Shown here piece after piece: positions 10,001 to 19,468 of a stretch of 64,000 nucleotides of DNA. The notes beneath the pieces were generated by a model. That model had not been told where the DNA came from. It did no database searches and saw nothing but the letters and a program-made list of their open reading frames with translations. Source of the DNA: Sesamum alatum (lineage: Eukaryota > Streptophyta > Magnoliopsida > Lamiales > Pedaliaceae); the NCBI GenBank assembly GCA_034509735.1, contig JACGWO010000001.1, forward strand, positions 33,173,966 to 33,237,965, in the 5' to 3' direction. How positions within the stretch are numbered: the stretch's first letter is position 1; each line of letters begins with the position of its first letter. The position numbers and the translations under genes were made by a program.

Positions 10001-11687
10001 GATTTGGATGTAATTGGCATTATTGTTCTGAGCAATTACTTAAGCTCAATTTAATTACTGACTGCTATTTTCGTGATTTGATATGCAAATCTGTTAATCA
10101 GGTTTCACATAATAATTTAATAAAGTGGATATGTCCTGATATAATTGTCATTTATGTAGGGTATTCTGTGTCAAGTTCAGTTGTGATGCAAGTTATGTGA
10201 TCTCTGGGAGTGATGATACCAACCTTCGACTTTGGAAAGCTAAAGCATCTGAGCAATTAGGAGTTGTATGATTCTCTTCTTTGTCTTTACTTGTTATCCT
10301 TTTTAATGCAATACCTGTCAAGAATATTGGTGATCAGATTACATGAAAGGCTTTGGAAGTGGAACGATAGTAATTTTGATTTGGTCATTGAGCTCCAGTA
10401 AAAGCAAATATAACATTATTATGTTCCTGTCGACCTCCTTAGATGTAGCGAGAAAGGACTGGTAATATGATTTGTTTCTTCTTTTCTTTTAGTTTTGGAT
10501 TTTTGTGATGAGCTGTGTTGTTTTGTTTCTGGAGCCATCCAAATATGCTGGTTGGTTGTATATACAATTGAAGAGAAAGAGACGAACAAAAGGATAATGA
10601 ACTGATGAACTTTTTGACCCTGTCACACGTATTGCACTTTGTGCAAGACTCTAATCTCATGTCTATTAAATGTATAGAATCACTGTTAAATAGATACATT
10701 CTCTTGTAAGTTTTCTTGTTTTGGAGGGCAATGGTGCTTTTTCTTTTTGTTTTATTTTCTTCTGTTTGTTTATGCGGGAAGAGGGGGCAAAGGGGTGGTT
10801 TAGGTGGTAGGTGAACTTTATGATTGGATAATGTTGCATAGAGCTGGTATTGAATGCCATTTGAGTGTTGAAAATCAAGTAAGCCAAAATTAGTTAAAGT
10901 GTTACAACTTGGTAAGTTCTCTATTTAGTATGGACCGCTCAAGCCAATAATTTTATCCCATTGACTCTGTTATAAATGAGTCTTTGCTACCTTTGCAGCT
11001 TTTGCCGAGAGAGCGTAAGAAGCATGAATATTTGGAGGCTGTCAAGAATCGTTACAAGCATCTTCCTGAGGTTAAGCGCATTGTCAGGTACTTGAGTTTA
11101 TTGAATTGTTTAAGGCTCTGCTTGACAGATTGGATGTATGGCCTAAATAGATTTCTATTAGATTAATTCTTTGTCCAATCATTAAGCTGGAGCAGAATTG
11201 GATTGGAATAATTTTACCCTATAATAGGACATACTGCTCTCTGAAACTCGATGTAGCTAAGACAAGGAATAGGGATGCAGAGAAGATGTTACTTTTCCTG
11301 CAACAGAGGCACCCTCAATTTCGACATCTGGTTCTTGACTAATGGAAATTGACACAATATGATTGTAGTTAACTACTTTTTATATCAGCAATGCAGTGAC
11401 ATTTTATGCTTGGGGCGGTTGAACGTCTCTGCGGAATAGTCTTCATGCCTAGTTAAATGTCTTCTTCTTCAGTGTATTTAAAGATCTTATCTGAGCGTTT
11501 CTTCCTTCATTTGTCACATTACAGGCACAGACACTTGCCCAAAGCAATATATAAAGCAGCTTCTCTCAGGCGTATTATGACGGAAGCTGAAAGAAAGAGA
11601 GACGAGAGGAGAAGAGCTCATAGTGCCCCAGGAAGCATGCCAAAGGAGGCATTACGAAAAAGAAGAATCATCAAAGAAGTTGAGTGA
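4027..11687 (+). CDS. DCAF13: DCAF13/SOF1-like WD40 ribosome-biogenesis protein, 17 coding exons
   Basis: Exons: 4027-4092, 4189-4278, 4397-4508, 4790-4817, 5119-5217, 5338-5407, 5511-5545, 5657-5731, 5812-5907, 6169-6232, 8969-9022, 9528-9613, 9705-9765, 9885-9949, 10160-10265, 10999-11087, 11525-11687. All introns are GT-AG and the frame stays open, giving 452 codons plus TGA, close to family length (about 445-450). The protein starts MKVKVISRSTDEFTRER. About seven WD40 repeats fill residues 57-363 (GH...LWD, GH...RLWN, VDIWN, ITIYDLR, CYSYDAR, VRIFQ, LRLWK). The basic C-terminus, from about residue 360, is the Sof1 domain (LPRERKKHEYLEAVKNRYKH). Family knowledge: Sof1/DCAF13 acts in the nucleolus with the U3 snoRNP in 18S rRNA maturation, and animal DCAF13 also serves CUL4-DDB1 ligases; the YDLR in repeat 4 resembles a DDB1-binding box. 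The Met start precedes the conserved N-terminus. No lesion is seen. Confidence 0.95.
6233..7164 (+). other. First part of intron 10, nothing recognised
   Basis: This is ordinary AT-rich intron sequence following the donor at 6233. Open frames at 6012-6268 merely read through exon 10. No repeat is recognised before the GC-rich element that begins near 7165. Confidence 0.6.
7165..8390. mobile_element. Probable non-autonomous DNA transposon with GC-rich ends, in intron 10
   Basis: GC-rich blocks at about 7185-7300 and 8285-8365 flank AT-rich, non-coding sequence inside an otherwise AT-rich intron. The right end, read on the minus strand, begins CATAGTTGTTCAAG and continues with GC-rich GCGC/GGCGC-type sequence, a pattern I associate with abundant non-autonomous hAT-like elements of eudicots. 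The left block is less well preserved. Open frames at 7168-7735 show no domain. A MITE (7582-8100) is nested within it. Family assignment is an inference and the ends are approximate. Confidence 0.4.
7582..8100. mobile_element. MITE with 8-9 bp target-site duplication, in intron 10
   Basis: The flanks carry the direct repeat GTCATAACT at 7574-7582 and again at 8101-8109. The termini are inverted: the left arm runs TATGGGGGTGTTCAAAATT, the right arm (reverse complement) TAGGCCTGTTCAATTCGG. Both arms continue into multiple GGTTCGGT/GGTTAACCGAA motifs that pair over roughly 150 bases, with an AT-rich centre. No protein is encoded. An 8-bp duplication with TA-GGG-GTTCA termini fits a hAT-derived MITE; a 9-bp duplication would instead suggest a Mutator-type element. 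The duplication and inverted arms are seen directly. Confidence 0.75.
8395..8650 (-). pseudogene. Degraded plastid 23S rRNA fragment (nuclear plastid DNA) in intron 10
   Basis: Read on the minus strand, this segment contains blocks characteristic of large-subunit rRNA: GGGTGAGTGGGGCCTAAGAT, then CAGGCTGAAAGGCG, then GAATATCCCTATACT, preceded by GAATCCATGCCCC and GGGTTCCTCC. Their order and spacing fit the region around E. coli 23S position 1200-1350, and the CAGGGTGAGT-GGGCCTAAGATCAGGC wording is the plastid version. It has many substitutions and a probable internal deletion near 8600-8620, so it cannot be a functional rRNA. This is a recognition from memory of the rRNA, not an alignment; the ends are approximate. 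Confidence 0.75.
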
Positions 11688-12310
11688 TGTCTTCTTTTTC
11701 TTTTGCCTCAAAAGTATACGAATGGAGCCATTTTACCCAGAAGAAGATTCATCTTTGAAGTCCAATGCTTTCTCTTTTATTTTTCCGCATGTTTTTCCTT
11801 TTTATTTGAAAGGTAATTGCAGCAATGTATTGCTTGTGCATGCATTGCTTTACTATTATTTATACCAATTAAGAATTATTTCTCCAATGAGATAACGTTT
11901 TACATAGTGCAAAATATTGACATAGTCTAGGCTGCAATAGTTCTAAAATTGTTTGGATCTTTCCTTTGGTGCCAACATGTTTGGTGATACGAGGACATGG
12001 TCATTTGATGAAAGGCTCTTGAGCAGGAGAGTGGTAAAATGGTGTCTTCGCTTCCAGTCTTGGCATGTTAATAGCTTGGTGTTATCGTCGCTGCACCCTC
12101 TTTTGGGTGTCTGACATTTGCAAGTGGTTCACTTTAGGTTTCTAACTGTAGGGTGTTTGTACAGATTAAGTTAGGAGTATGACGCACTCTTCTCCACCCA
12201 AAAATTTGTGTACTGACATGAGCGTTCTAAATTAGATAGATCGTACTCCATTCCTCTATTGCTTATGCCGTTTGAAGATAATTGTAACGGAGTGTAGCTA
12301 TTAATGGAAC
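11688..12310 (+). other. 3' flank and likely 3' UTR of the SOF1 gene
   Basis: This follows the stop codon of the WD40 gene. It is moderately AT-rich and contains no convincing open frame. The poly(A) site cannot be fixed from sequence alone. An A-rich region with AATAAA near 12371 is the nearest clear signal. Confidence 0.4.
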
Positions 12311-12715
12311 TCATTTCGTTAATTATTTTTTTTGGGGGGTTTTTGCAATAATTTCTGTCTTTGTGGTGAGAATAAATTGTATTAAAAACTACAAGTTAAG
12401 TAGTAGTAAACGTTGAGAATATTTGAAATAAAATCCAAAGTGATAAAATGTTGAAGTTTGAGTGGTTTGGAAAACAATTCAATCTCTCCCAGCCCATCCA
12501 CCAAAAAGAAAAAAAAAAGTTAAAATTTATAATTTTATCAAGGTGCAAAAGTTGGTAAGGGATTGTTTATAGTTTTTACTTAAATTAATTTAATTTTAGC
12601 AGTTTAATTATAAAAGTCGTGAAACAGAAATAATTTTTTCAACTTATTTTTAATAATAAGCTGATAAATATTTATTTTTAATTTTTATAAATATCCCTTA
12701 ATATGAGAAGAGGTG
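12311..12715. other. AT-rich intergenic DNA, no gene seen
   Basis: AT-rich sequence with short A runs (for example 12508-12518) between the SOF1 gene and the G-rich island. Nothing is recognised. Confidence 0.6.
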
Positions 12716-13070
12716 AGACGGCCCCCCTGGGGCAATTATGATCGGCGAGGGTTGGGGGAAGGGGGCAAGCTGACGATGGGGAGAGGGTTTTAGCACGGGT
12801 GGGGGGGGTGGGGGGGGGGGGGGGGGGGAGGTGTTGCGACGCGCTGAAACGCGACGACTGGTTTCAACGGGGGCAGGGGAGGGAAGGGGCGGGGAGTGTG
12901 GGTGGGGGAGATGGGGAAGGCGAGCGCACTTTCAGCGCGGACCGAGGGTGAAGCAAGTGGTTGCTGCAGTGGTTTCAACACGAGCAAGAGGGAGGGAAAG
13001 GGTTGCGACTGTGGTTTAGCTGGCGGTGGGCAGGGGGAGAGGTTGCGACAGCGGTGGGGTTGGAGGGACT
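12716..13070 (+). repeat. G-rich low-complexity island with degenerate repeats
   Basis: This roughly 350-base stretch has an extreme G bias on the plus strand, including an almost pure G run at about 12800-12829 and many further GGGG blocks. It includes loosely repeated GGTTGCGAC...GGTTTCAAC motifs (near 12830, 12960, 13000, 13040). The overlapping open frames (12790-12987 minus, 12831-13019 plus) are by-products of composition. Potential for G-quadruplex formation on the plus strand is high. Confidence 0.6.
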
Positions 13071-13073
13071 GAT

Positions 13074-13336
13074 ATATATATATATGTATATTACAATATA
13101 TAATATATATTTAGGTGTAATTTATGTATAATATATGTATATAAATTTGGAACAATATTTTTTATTTGAGTTGAAATCTAGACTATCGATTATATTAACT
13201 CATAACTGTTCATTTACATTAATTAATGTAAATCGTCAGATCTACAATGAATAAGATCTAATTGTGCAAAGTTTAAAAATTTCTTATTATTAAAGATTAA
13301 ACAAAATAGCATAATGAGCGCGTGTTGTACAACGAT
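13074..13336. other. AT-rich spacer with (AT)n tract
   Basis: An (AT)n tract at about 13074-13086 is followed by AT-rich sequence with no gene, up to a second pure-purine G tract. Confidence 0.6.
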
Positions 13337-13341
13337 AAGTT

Positions 13342-13380
13342 GAGGGGGGTGGGGGGGTGGGGGAGGGGGGGGGGGGGGGT
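13342..13380 (+). repeat. Second G-tract, G-quadruplex-prone
   Basis: Runs of G (6, 7, 5 and 14 or more) separated by single T or A residues. It resembles the G tract at 12800 about 540 bases upstream. Confidence 0.6.
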
Positions 13381-13480
13381 TGGTTTGCCCTTTTTTCGAA
13401 ATCATAAGGAGGTTTCTGTATATTGGTTTTTCTTTTTGCACTTTTTCATTAGCAAAGGAAGATAAATACATTTTGACCAT

Positions 13481-13688
13481 TTTTTTTTTTTGAGCTCTTC
13501 TACATCTATCTTCTCTAAACTCTTAGAGGGGTCTACTAATCAACCAACTCTCACAAAGGTGCTAACCTACCCATAGCGCAACACAACTTACAATAGTTGT
13601 TTTTCCTTTTTTTTTTTTTTTTTAAAGGTAAAGGTAAATTGCATTAATAACGAAATATGGAATGGTACAACATGACTAAAGGCAATAA
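13481..13688 (-). mobile_element. Probable LINE 3' ends, minus strand
   Basis: Two poly-T tracts, at about 13482-13491 and 13605-13623, are followed on the plus strand by transposon-like 3' sequence. After the second, the minus-strand reading CAATTTACCTTTACCTTT plus poly-A matches the usual 3' end of plant LINE elements. No coding part is present, so this would be a 5'-truncated insertion. It abuts the LTR that starts near 13690. Confidence 0.35.
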
Positions 13689-13689
13689 A

Positions 13690-15360
13690 GAAGTGGATTC
13701 GCCCGGGAGCGTGGCGGAAGCGTGAAAAACTAATATGTTATAAAACTTTAAACTCGGTCCAAGGGGTGTTCCCGTGGATTCTCCCAGGCGTTCGATGTAA
13801 AATATATAGACTTTAAAACATATCTAAAATCACAATCATGCATATAAGGCTCATGGATTTATGAAAGGAACAAAGGTGCAAATGTAAATGAAACCGTTAC
13901 CTTTGTTTCTTCTTGATCGGCTACGTGCTTTGTTCTTCTCCAATTTTGTTCACGTTCTAGATCTCAACGTAGAGATCCCTCTAAGGATATCCACACCACT
14001 CCGGAAGTACGTATAATCCTCTTTCTAGAAAGGATTAAATAAAATAAGAAAATAACGATCCAAGGAATCACATTACGGATTAATGTATTCCTTGACCTTC
14101 TCTTGTTCTTCAAATGATCCGAGATCAAAGAAGAACTAGAGAGTAGGAGAGAGAGAGAGAGTAGAGAGATAGCAAGTCTTTTCTTTTGCTAGACAAATGA
14201 ATAATGAGAAACTTAACTTGGATGAATTATGTATATACATATATGTATATATATATATATATATACATAATTAATGGGACTAATAGAATGAGTCTAGATA
14301 CATTCTAGACATGTCTAGATACATTCCCAATCAACCATCAATCAAGCACTTATTCGCAAGATATGAGCAAATCATACCAAGTGAGGAAACCTTGATTGAG
14401 GTTGATTTGTTCTTTTTCAAAAGGAACAAGTCCTCTTCCAAAAGAAGCCCTGGTCTCATTATGGGAAGAGTCCAACTCTTCTCCTTCCAAAGTGGAAGTC
14501 AACTTGCCTCTTTGGGCCACAATTTAATGGACCAGGCCTTGTTTTAATCGAATTAGAACAAGCCCATTATATGTAATTTAATTTAAAGCCCAAACAAATA
14601 ATGCCAAAAGCCTTTTAATCCAATTAAAGACTTAAGCCTAAATACTCTCAATAAATAAATTTGATTTATTTAATTAGAGCAAGCTCAATACAATATTGGG
14701 TCTTTGTGTGTGACTCTTTAGGTTCACCATCAATTGGATTTGGTTTGTGTCCAACAAAAGCCCGTCACCATTGGTGGTCGTCTAGTAACGGTCCATGGCA
14801 CTAGAGACTAGGTGAATGTTGGCGTGAACATTTAGGTTCTGATTTCGTACGGGTATGGTCCTTCCGTCTACCATCTTTCGGCCGTAATCTAGGGTATGAA
14901 ATTTGGCGTTGGTGGGAGTGAGAACCTCTTTGATGCTAAGTTGCGGCTCATCGAGAACAGTCTATAGTGCGCAGGGATACCATAGCTGAGGTTGGGCTTG
15001 ATCCTAAATCTCTTACTATCCTAGGTGGAAGTGAAAAGACTAAGGTTCCCAACCTTGACTAGACAATTATGCTTAGTACTCGAGACTACGTATGCCTCAT
15101 TGCATTGATGCAGGGAACCATTCCCTGCTCGATCAACCTGTGGCCACAACTTTAAGCAGCATGAACGTGTCTCCGAGTGCATAGGAGATACCTCTGTCAC
15201 ATACTGATAGGGGACGGATCCTTTTCTTGTAACCCACCGTCCTCGCTACACATTCTGACTGCACTAGACAAGGCTTATAATTAACATGTCCGCGACATGA
15301 ACACCCTCGCCAGATCCAAGATACAACCATCGTGTGCACGTGATTGCCGTGGTTCCTCAA
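13690..15360 (-). mobile_element. Old copia-type LTR, left part, split by the gypsy element
   Basis: The segment opens with GGATTCGCCCGGGAGCG, the diverged form of the family-1 LTR terminus (GGATCCGCCCGGGAGCG), and runs colinear with other family-1 LTRs through the GGCACTAGAGACTAGGTGAA and TAGGAGATACCTCTGTCACA blocks. It stops exactly at the gypsy target site CTCAA (15356-15360). The rest of the same LTR resumes at 36784. Divergence is greater than between the other family-1 copies, so it is the oldest layer here. An insertion of about 130 bases (about 14911-15041) is absent from the other copies. The open frame at 14311-14547 is not a gene. Confidence 0.75.
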
Positions 15361-16191
15361 TGATGAGAACACCGAGGGCATCCAACGAGCTAAAGAAATT
15401 CAAGATCAATTGCACCAAGACTTAACCATTAGAAGTGGACCAATGACAAGAGGAAGGTTGAAGAGAATGCAAGAAGCAATTCAAGCCCAATCCAACTTAG
15501 TAGTTGCTGATGGGATCAAGTCACAATTAGAGGCCCGACATAAGTGCTTAATTTCAATAATTCAAGCCCAAGGAAGCCCATAATAAGAGGTCAAATTTCG
15601 TCCAAGTGCAGCCATGTGGTCAAAGAAGACTTCTTAATTACATTCAAAGTACATTTATTACATACAATGCACCAATTTTCGGATTCAGATGGAAGTCCAT
15701 AAGTTTTACTCATTTTTGACCAAGAATGCATAGTTTTTAGTCATTTTTTGACTAATTATTGAATGTACATCCATCAAGGAGTCACTTGGGGATATATGTG
15801 GTCAATTTGGAAGTGTTTTGGCCTATAAAAGGCATTTATCAACCATGTAACGGGAAGGACCAAGAAATTATCTAAGTTTAAGAAATATTGAGAGAGTTCT
15901 CATATTTTGGAGAGTTTATATCCTTTTTTTAGCTTTAGTGAAACCTTACTTTGTCAATCTAGCATATTAGGTTGGTGATTTAAATTCACACAGCCCCCAA
16001 TTCGTGCTCGAGCCAAGTGTGTTGTTGTGTGGATTGATTTACTCGTGATCGTGATTAGTTGAATGTTCTAAGTAGCAGGTCACGTTCATATAATGTTGGT
16101 TGGCTATTTTCATTCCTTAGGTCACGGACTTCTTTATCCATTTCAAGCCTACGCCGTGAAGATCGGGCCACCCATGATCAATACCATATGA
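15361..16191 (+). repeat. Gypsy element, 5' LTR
   Basis: This LTR starts TGATGAGAACACCGAGGG and ends CCATATGA. The 3' LTR at 35952-36783 begins identically and ends CCATATCA, so the intact termini were TGAT...ATCA. The two are nearly the same length (831 and 832 bases). Its first 220 bases contain the copied tail of pol (the frame at 15344-15583 ending GSP), because pol extends into the LTR in this family. The PBS follows after two bases. Confidence 0.9.
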
Positions 16192-16193
16192 TG

Positions 16194-16206
16194 TGGTATC
16201 AGAGCC
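16194..16206 (+). other. Gypsy primer binding site (tRNA-iMet type)
   Basis: TGGTATCAGAGCC, two bases after the 5' LTR, is the usual plant site complementary to the 3' end of initiator tRNA-Met. Confidence 0.85.
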
Positions 16207-16289
16207 TTCGGTTGACCCGGTAGGTTACCCCAAGTTTCACCTATCTTTCATCTTACACCACCAAGCTTCTGTACCCCATTGTTATCTTT

Positions 16290-16860
16290 AATTTTATCTC
16301 TACAAAAGAAAACGGAAAAAAAAGAAAAAGCTCAAAAAAAAAAAAAAAACGAGCAGCCAAAAAAAAGAAGAAGAAAAATTCATTCAAAAAAAAGAAGGCA
16401 AAAAAAAGTACAATTAAAAAAAAAGGGGCCATTTGAAAGGGAAAAAAAAAAACAAAAGAAAAAAAAACTAGATTGTGTTATTGTTTCCTAGCTATACTTT
16501 GCTACTATCATTGTAAGCCAACCGATTTTGATTTCCCAAGTTGTATCTAGCTTTTTTAGACCATTCTCTTGCTATGGGTAAGTTTGAATCGTCCATGTAC
16601 ATATACTTGGTTGAGGAAATAATTGGCATTTATTTTTGAGTCGCCAGATAAAAGCATCGAGTTTCATGAGTTTTAGATTAGAGAGTGTTGAGTGTAGTGA
16701 GACTATCAATTGAGAATTAAGAGTTGTGAGCTTATTAAGTGAGGAGTGAAACACGAGTGGAAAAATAAAAGAGTGAAACACGAGTGGAAAAATAAAAGAG
16801 AGAAAAAAAGAGTGTGGCAAGGATTTGGTGAGGTTCCTATAATTATTTTTTCTTGCTAAA
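16290..16860 (+). other. Gypsy 5' leader, with A-rich tract
   Basis: Non-coding leader between PBS and gag. Positions 16304-16470 are nearly pure A with interspersed G; the lysine-rich frame 16279-16491 is an artefact. A 24-base direct tandem repeat (GAGTGAAACACGAGTGG plus an A-rich tail) occurs near 16743-16800. Confidence 0.6.
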
Positions 16861-17237
16861 TGGCAGAAAATCGAGATGAAGGAGTTTGCTGAAGCAAGTG
16901 ATGACAACAACTCGGGACAAACACTATGAGGCGGAGTCGATGCATTCCAAATGCAAGCCTTGGTGAGCCACCTTGAAAAGTTGCTTGACCGTAAGTTGGA
17001 AGGAGTTCATGAAAGATTGGATCAAGGGGAGGATCAAGTTGCCGGTCCAAGAGTTACAAATCAAAGACAAGCTCCAAATCCACGACCTCAACGTCATGTT
17101 CATAATGAGTGTTTGGAGGATCCAAGTGGTGAAGATGAATATGAGGACATCCGGCCAAGGAGAGTGAATAGACCAAGAGATAGACCGAGATGACCTAGAG
17201 ATGAAGATGGTGGCCTAGGAGGAGTTAAGGTCACAAT
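16860..17237 (+). pseudogene. Gypsy gag, N-terminal part (broken)
   Basis: An ATG at 16860 begins MAENRDEGVC and then meets a stop. The gag-like frame resumes one base shifted at 16951 (MQALVSHLEKLLDRKLEG), followed by a charged, arginine/proline-rich linker (DEYEDIRPRRVNRPRDR) typical before the gypsy capsid domain. It then hits another stop at 17191 and is cut by the inserted LTR at 17238. The capsid core that should follow is absent on the far side of the insertion. Confidence 0.75.
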
Positions 17238-19468
17238 TGTTAGAATAGGTGACCAGAAAGCCAATATGTTTAGCGATTTATAACTTATCTGACAACTTGA
17301 TGTAAATGTAATATTATTATGTGATGAATAAAATGAGTATTTGTCACTTCTGGTGCTTACTTTGTTGCGCTCATTTCACATTTGTTAAAACGGTGTTTAA
17401 CTTATATCGCAACAAAGCCCACAGACCATGGATAACAACTTGTGCTGTTGGGCCACGCATTGGATGGTGGTCATGAAACCAACTGATTAAGAGTTGGGTC
17501 TGAAACGTTCCAAGTCGAGGACCTCGAGACAGGGCATCGAGAGTCCTATTGTGACTTGCGTCAATAGTCGTGTTCATTTGATGAGTGCCGTGTTTCATCG
17601 GCGACAGGCGTGGGACGCCTACACGATCTTGATGGGTTGGTCGACTGGGGTTGAGCCGACTGGACTGACTCGCGGGGATCATCATATGGAAGCCTTGGAG
17701 GCTTGGTCGGTATGATTAGTTTTCCCCGGTTCCGATAGTACGGGAGTAATCTTCAGACTTGAGGTATCATGGCAGTCGCGTGCACATGACGGCTGTATCT
17801 TGGATCTGGCGAGAGGTAATCATTCTGTAAGATGATTATCATAAGCCTTGTCCAGTGAAGTCGGAATGTATAGCGAGGACGGTGGATTCCAAGAAGAGGA
17901 TCCGTCCCCTGTCAGTATGTGACAGAGGTATCTCCTATGCACTCGGAGACATGTTCATGCTGTTTAAAGCTGTGGCCACAGTGGTTGGTCGAACAGGGAA
18001 TGGTTTCCTGTGTCGACGCAATGAAGCATACGTGGTCTCGAGTATTAAGCATAGATGCCTAGTCAAGGATGGGAACCGACGCCCAATTCCATACCCTAGA
18101 CTAAGGCCGGGAGACGGTAGACGGAAGGATCGTACCCGTACGGAATCGACGCCTAAATGTTCACGCCAATTCACCAAGTCTCTAGTGCCATGGATCGTTG
18201 CTAGACGGCCACCCATGGTAACGGGCCCTTGTGGGACACGGGCCCAAGTCTAGCTGAGGGTGAACCTAAAGGGTCACACACAAATCACCGAGGAGGTTGA
18301 GAGATCGACTTGGAGTCAATCTCGAAGGATAAAATAAGTAATTGGATTACTTAAGGGAAAGTCCATTGGATGGATGGGCCGATATTGTATCGGGCTTTCG
18401 TTTAATCGGTAAATTGGATTTTTGATTAAATATGAAAAGTTGAGACGTTGAGACGTTGGATCTTTTAATTGGATTAAAAGATCAACGGGAATAATTTAAA
18501 TGGACATTAAATTGGATTTAATGTTGGGTTCATCGTAATTGGATTACGATAAAACCGGATCCGTTAAATTTACTCGAGATGAGAAATAATTCCTATTTTG
18601 GAATAGGAAGAAGTTGGACTTCTTCCCTTAATTAAACATTGCCGACATGCTCCCTTGGAGGAGGCAAAATCAGCCATGTTTCATGCCAGGTGGTATGTTG
18701 ACTTGTCTCTTTTGAAAAGAGACAAATCAACTCCAATCAAGCTCTTCCCTTTTGGTATGATTTGATCATACCATAAATTTTGGTAGGCTTGATTGAAGAA
18801 TTGATGGTGATTGATTGGAATGAATCTAGACATCCTTGGATGAACCTAGACACATTCCAATAATCACATTAATTATGTATATATATATTAGAATATACAA
18901 TACCAAGCATGTGTGATTTATTATTCATCTTTTTCTAGGAAAAAGAGAAGACAAAATCCCTCTCCTCTCTCTCAACTCTCGGCCCTCTCTCCCTCTCTCA
19001 CACTTGTGTTCTTCACTTGATTTTGAATCAAGAAGAAGAACAAAGTAAGTTTAAGAGAGCACTAATTCATAGTATTCTTCTCTTAAACCGATTCCTTCTT
19101 AAACCCGTTCTTTTCTAGCAAGAAGAACGTGTGTTTCTTCCGTTGTGGTGTGGATCACCTTTGGAGAATCCATACGTTTGGATTTCGTGAGCATTCCGGA
19201 GAAGGAACAACGCAAGTAGCCAAGAGCATACGCTAAACAGTCAAAGGTAACGGTTTATTACGCTTTGATTGATTATATATATTTATCTATTGCCTATGTG
19301 TTTAATATTCATTTCCAATATATACACATCCTATATCGAACGCCCGGTTGAGCACCCAAGGGCACAAGCCTTGGGATTCGTATTTTAAATTAAATTTGAT
19401 TTAATTTACGCACTTTTCTCGCTTTCTCGCTTCCGCTCGCGCTCCCGGGCGGATCCGCCTGTCCTTCA
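17238..19468 (+). repeat. Copia family-1 LTR, left arm of the inverted pair
   Basis: It starts TGTTAGAATAGGTGACC and ends GATCCGCCTGTCCTTCA, 2231 bases, plus orientation, and is directly followed by AG and the PBS TGGTATCAGAGCC. It is therefore the 5' LTR of a plus-strand copia-type element. By eye it is nearly identical to the solo LTR at 26994-29221. It contains the palindrome CTGTGGCCACAG at 17970-17981 and an open frame (17855-18253) that recurs in other copies. Confidence 0.9.

Noticed and set aside
12790..13019. Proline-rich frame on minus and glycine/arginine-rich frame on plus strand
   Set aside because: Both are translations of the G-rich low-complexity island.
16279..16491. Lysine-rich 70-codon frame
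   Set aside because: Translation of the A-rich leader tract of the gypsy element.
16743..16800. Short tandem repeat considered as CRISPR-like or minisatellite
   Set aside because: Only two units without spacers, in a retrotransposon leader of a plant genome.
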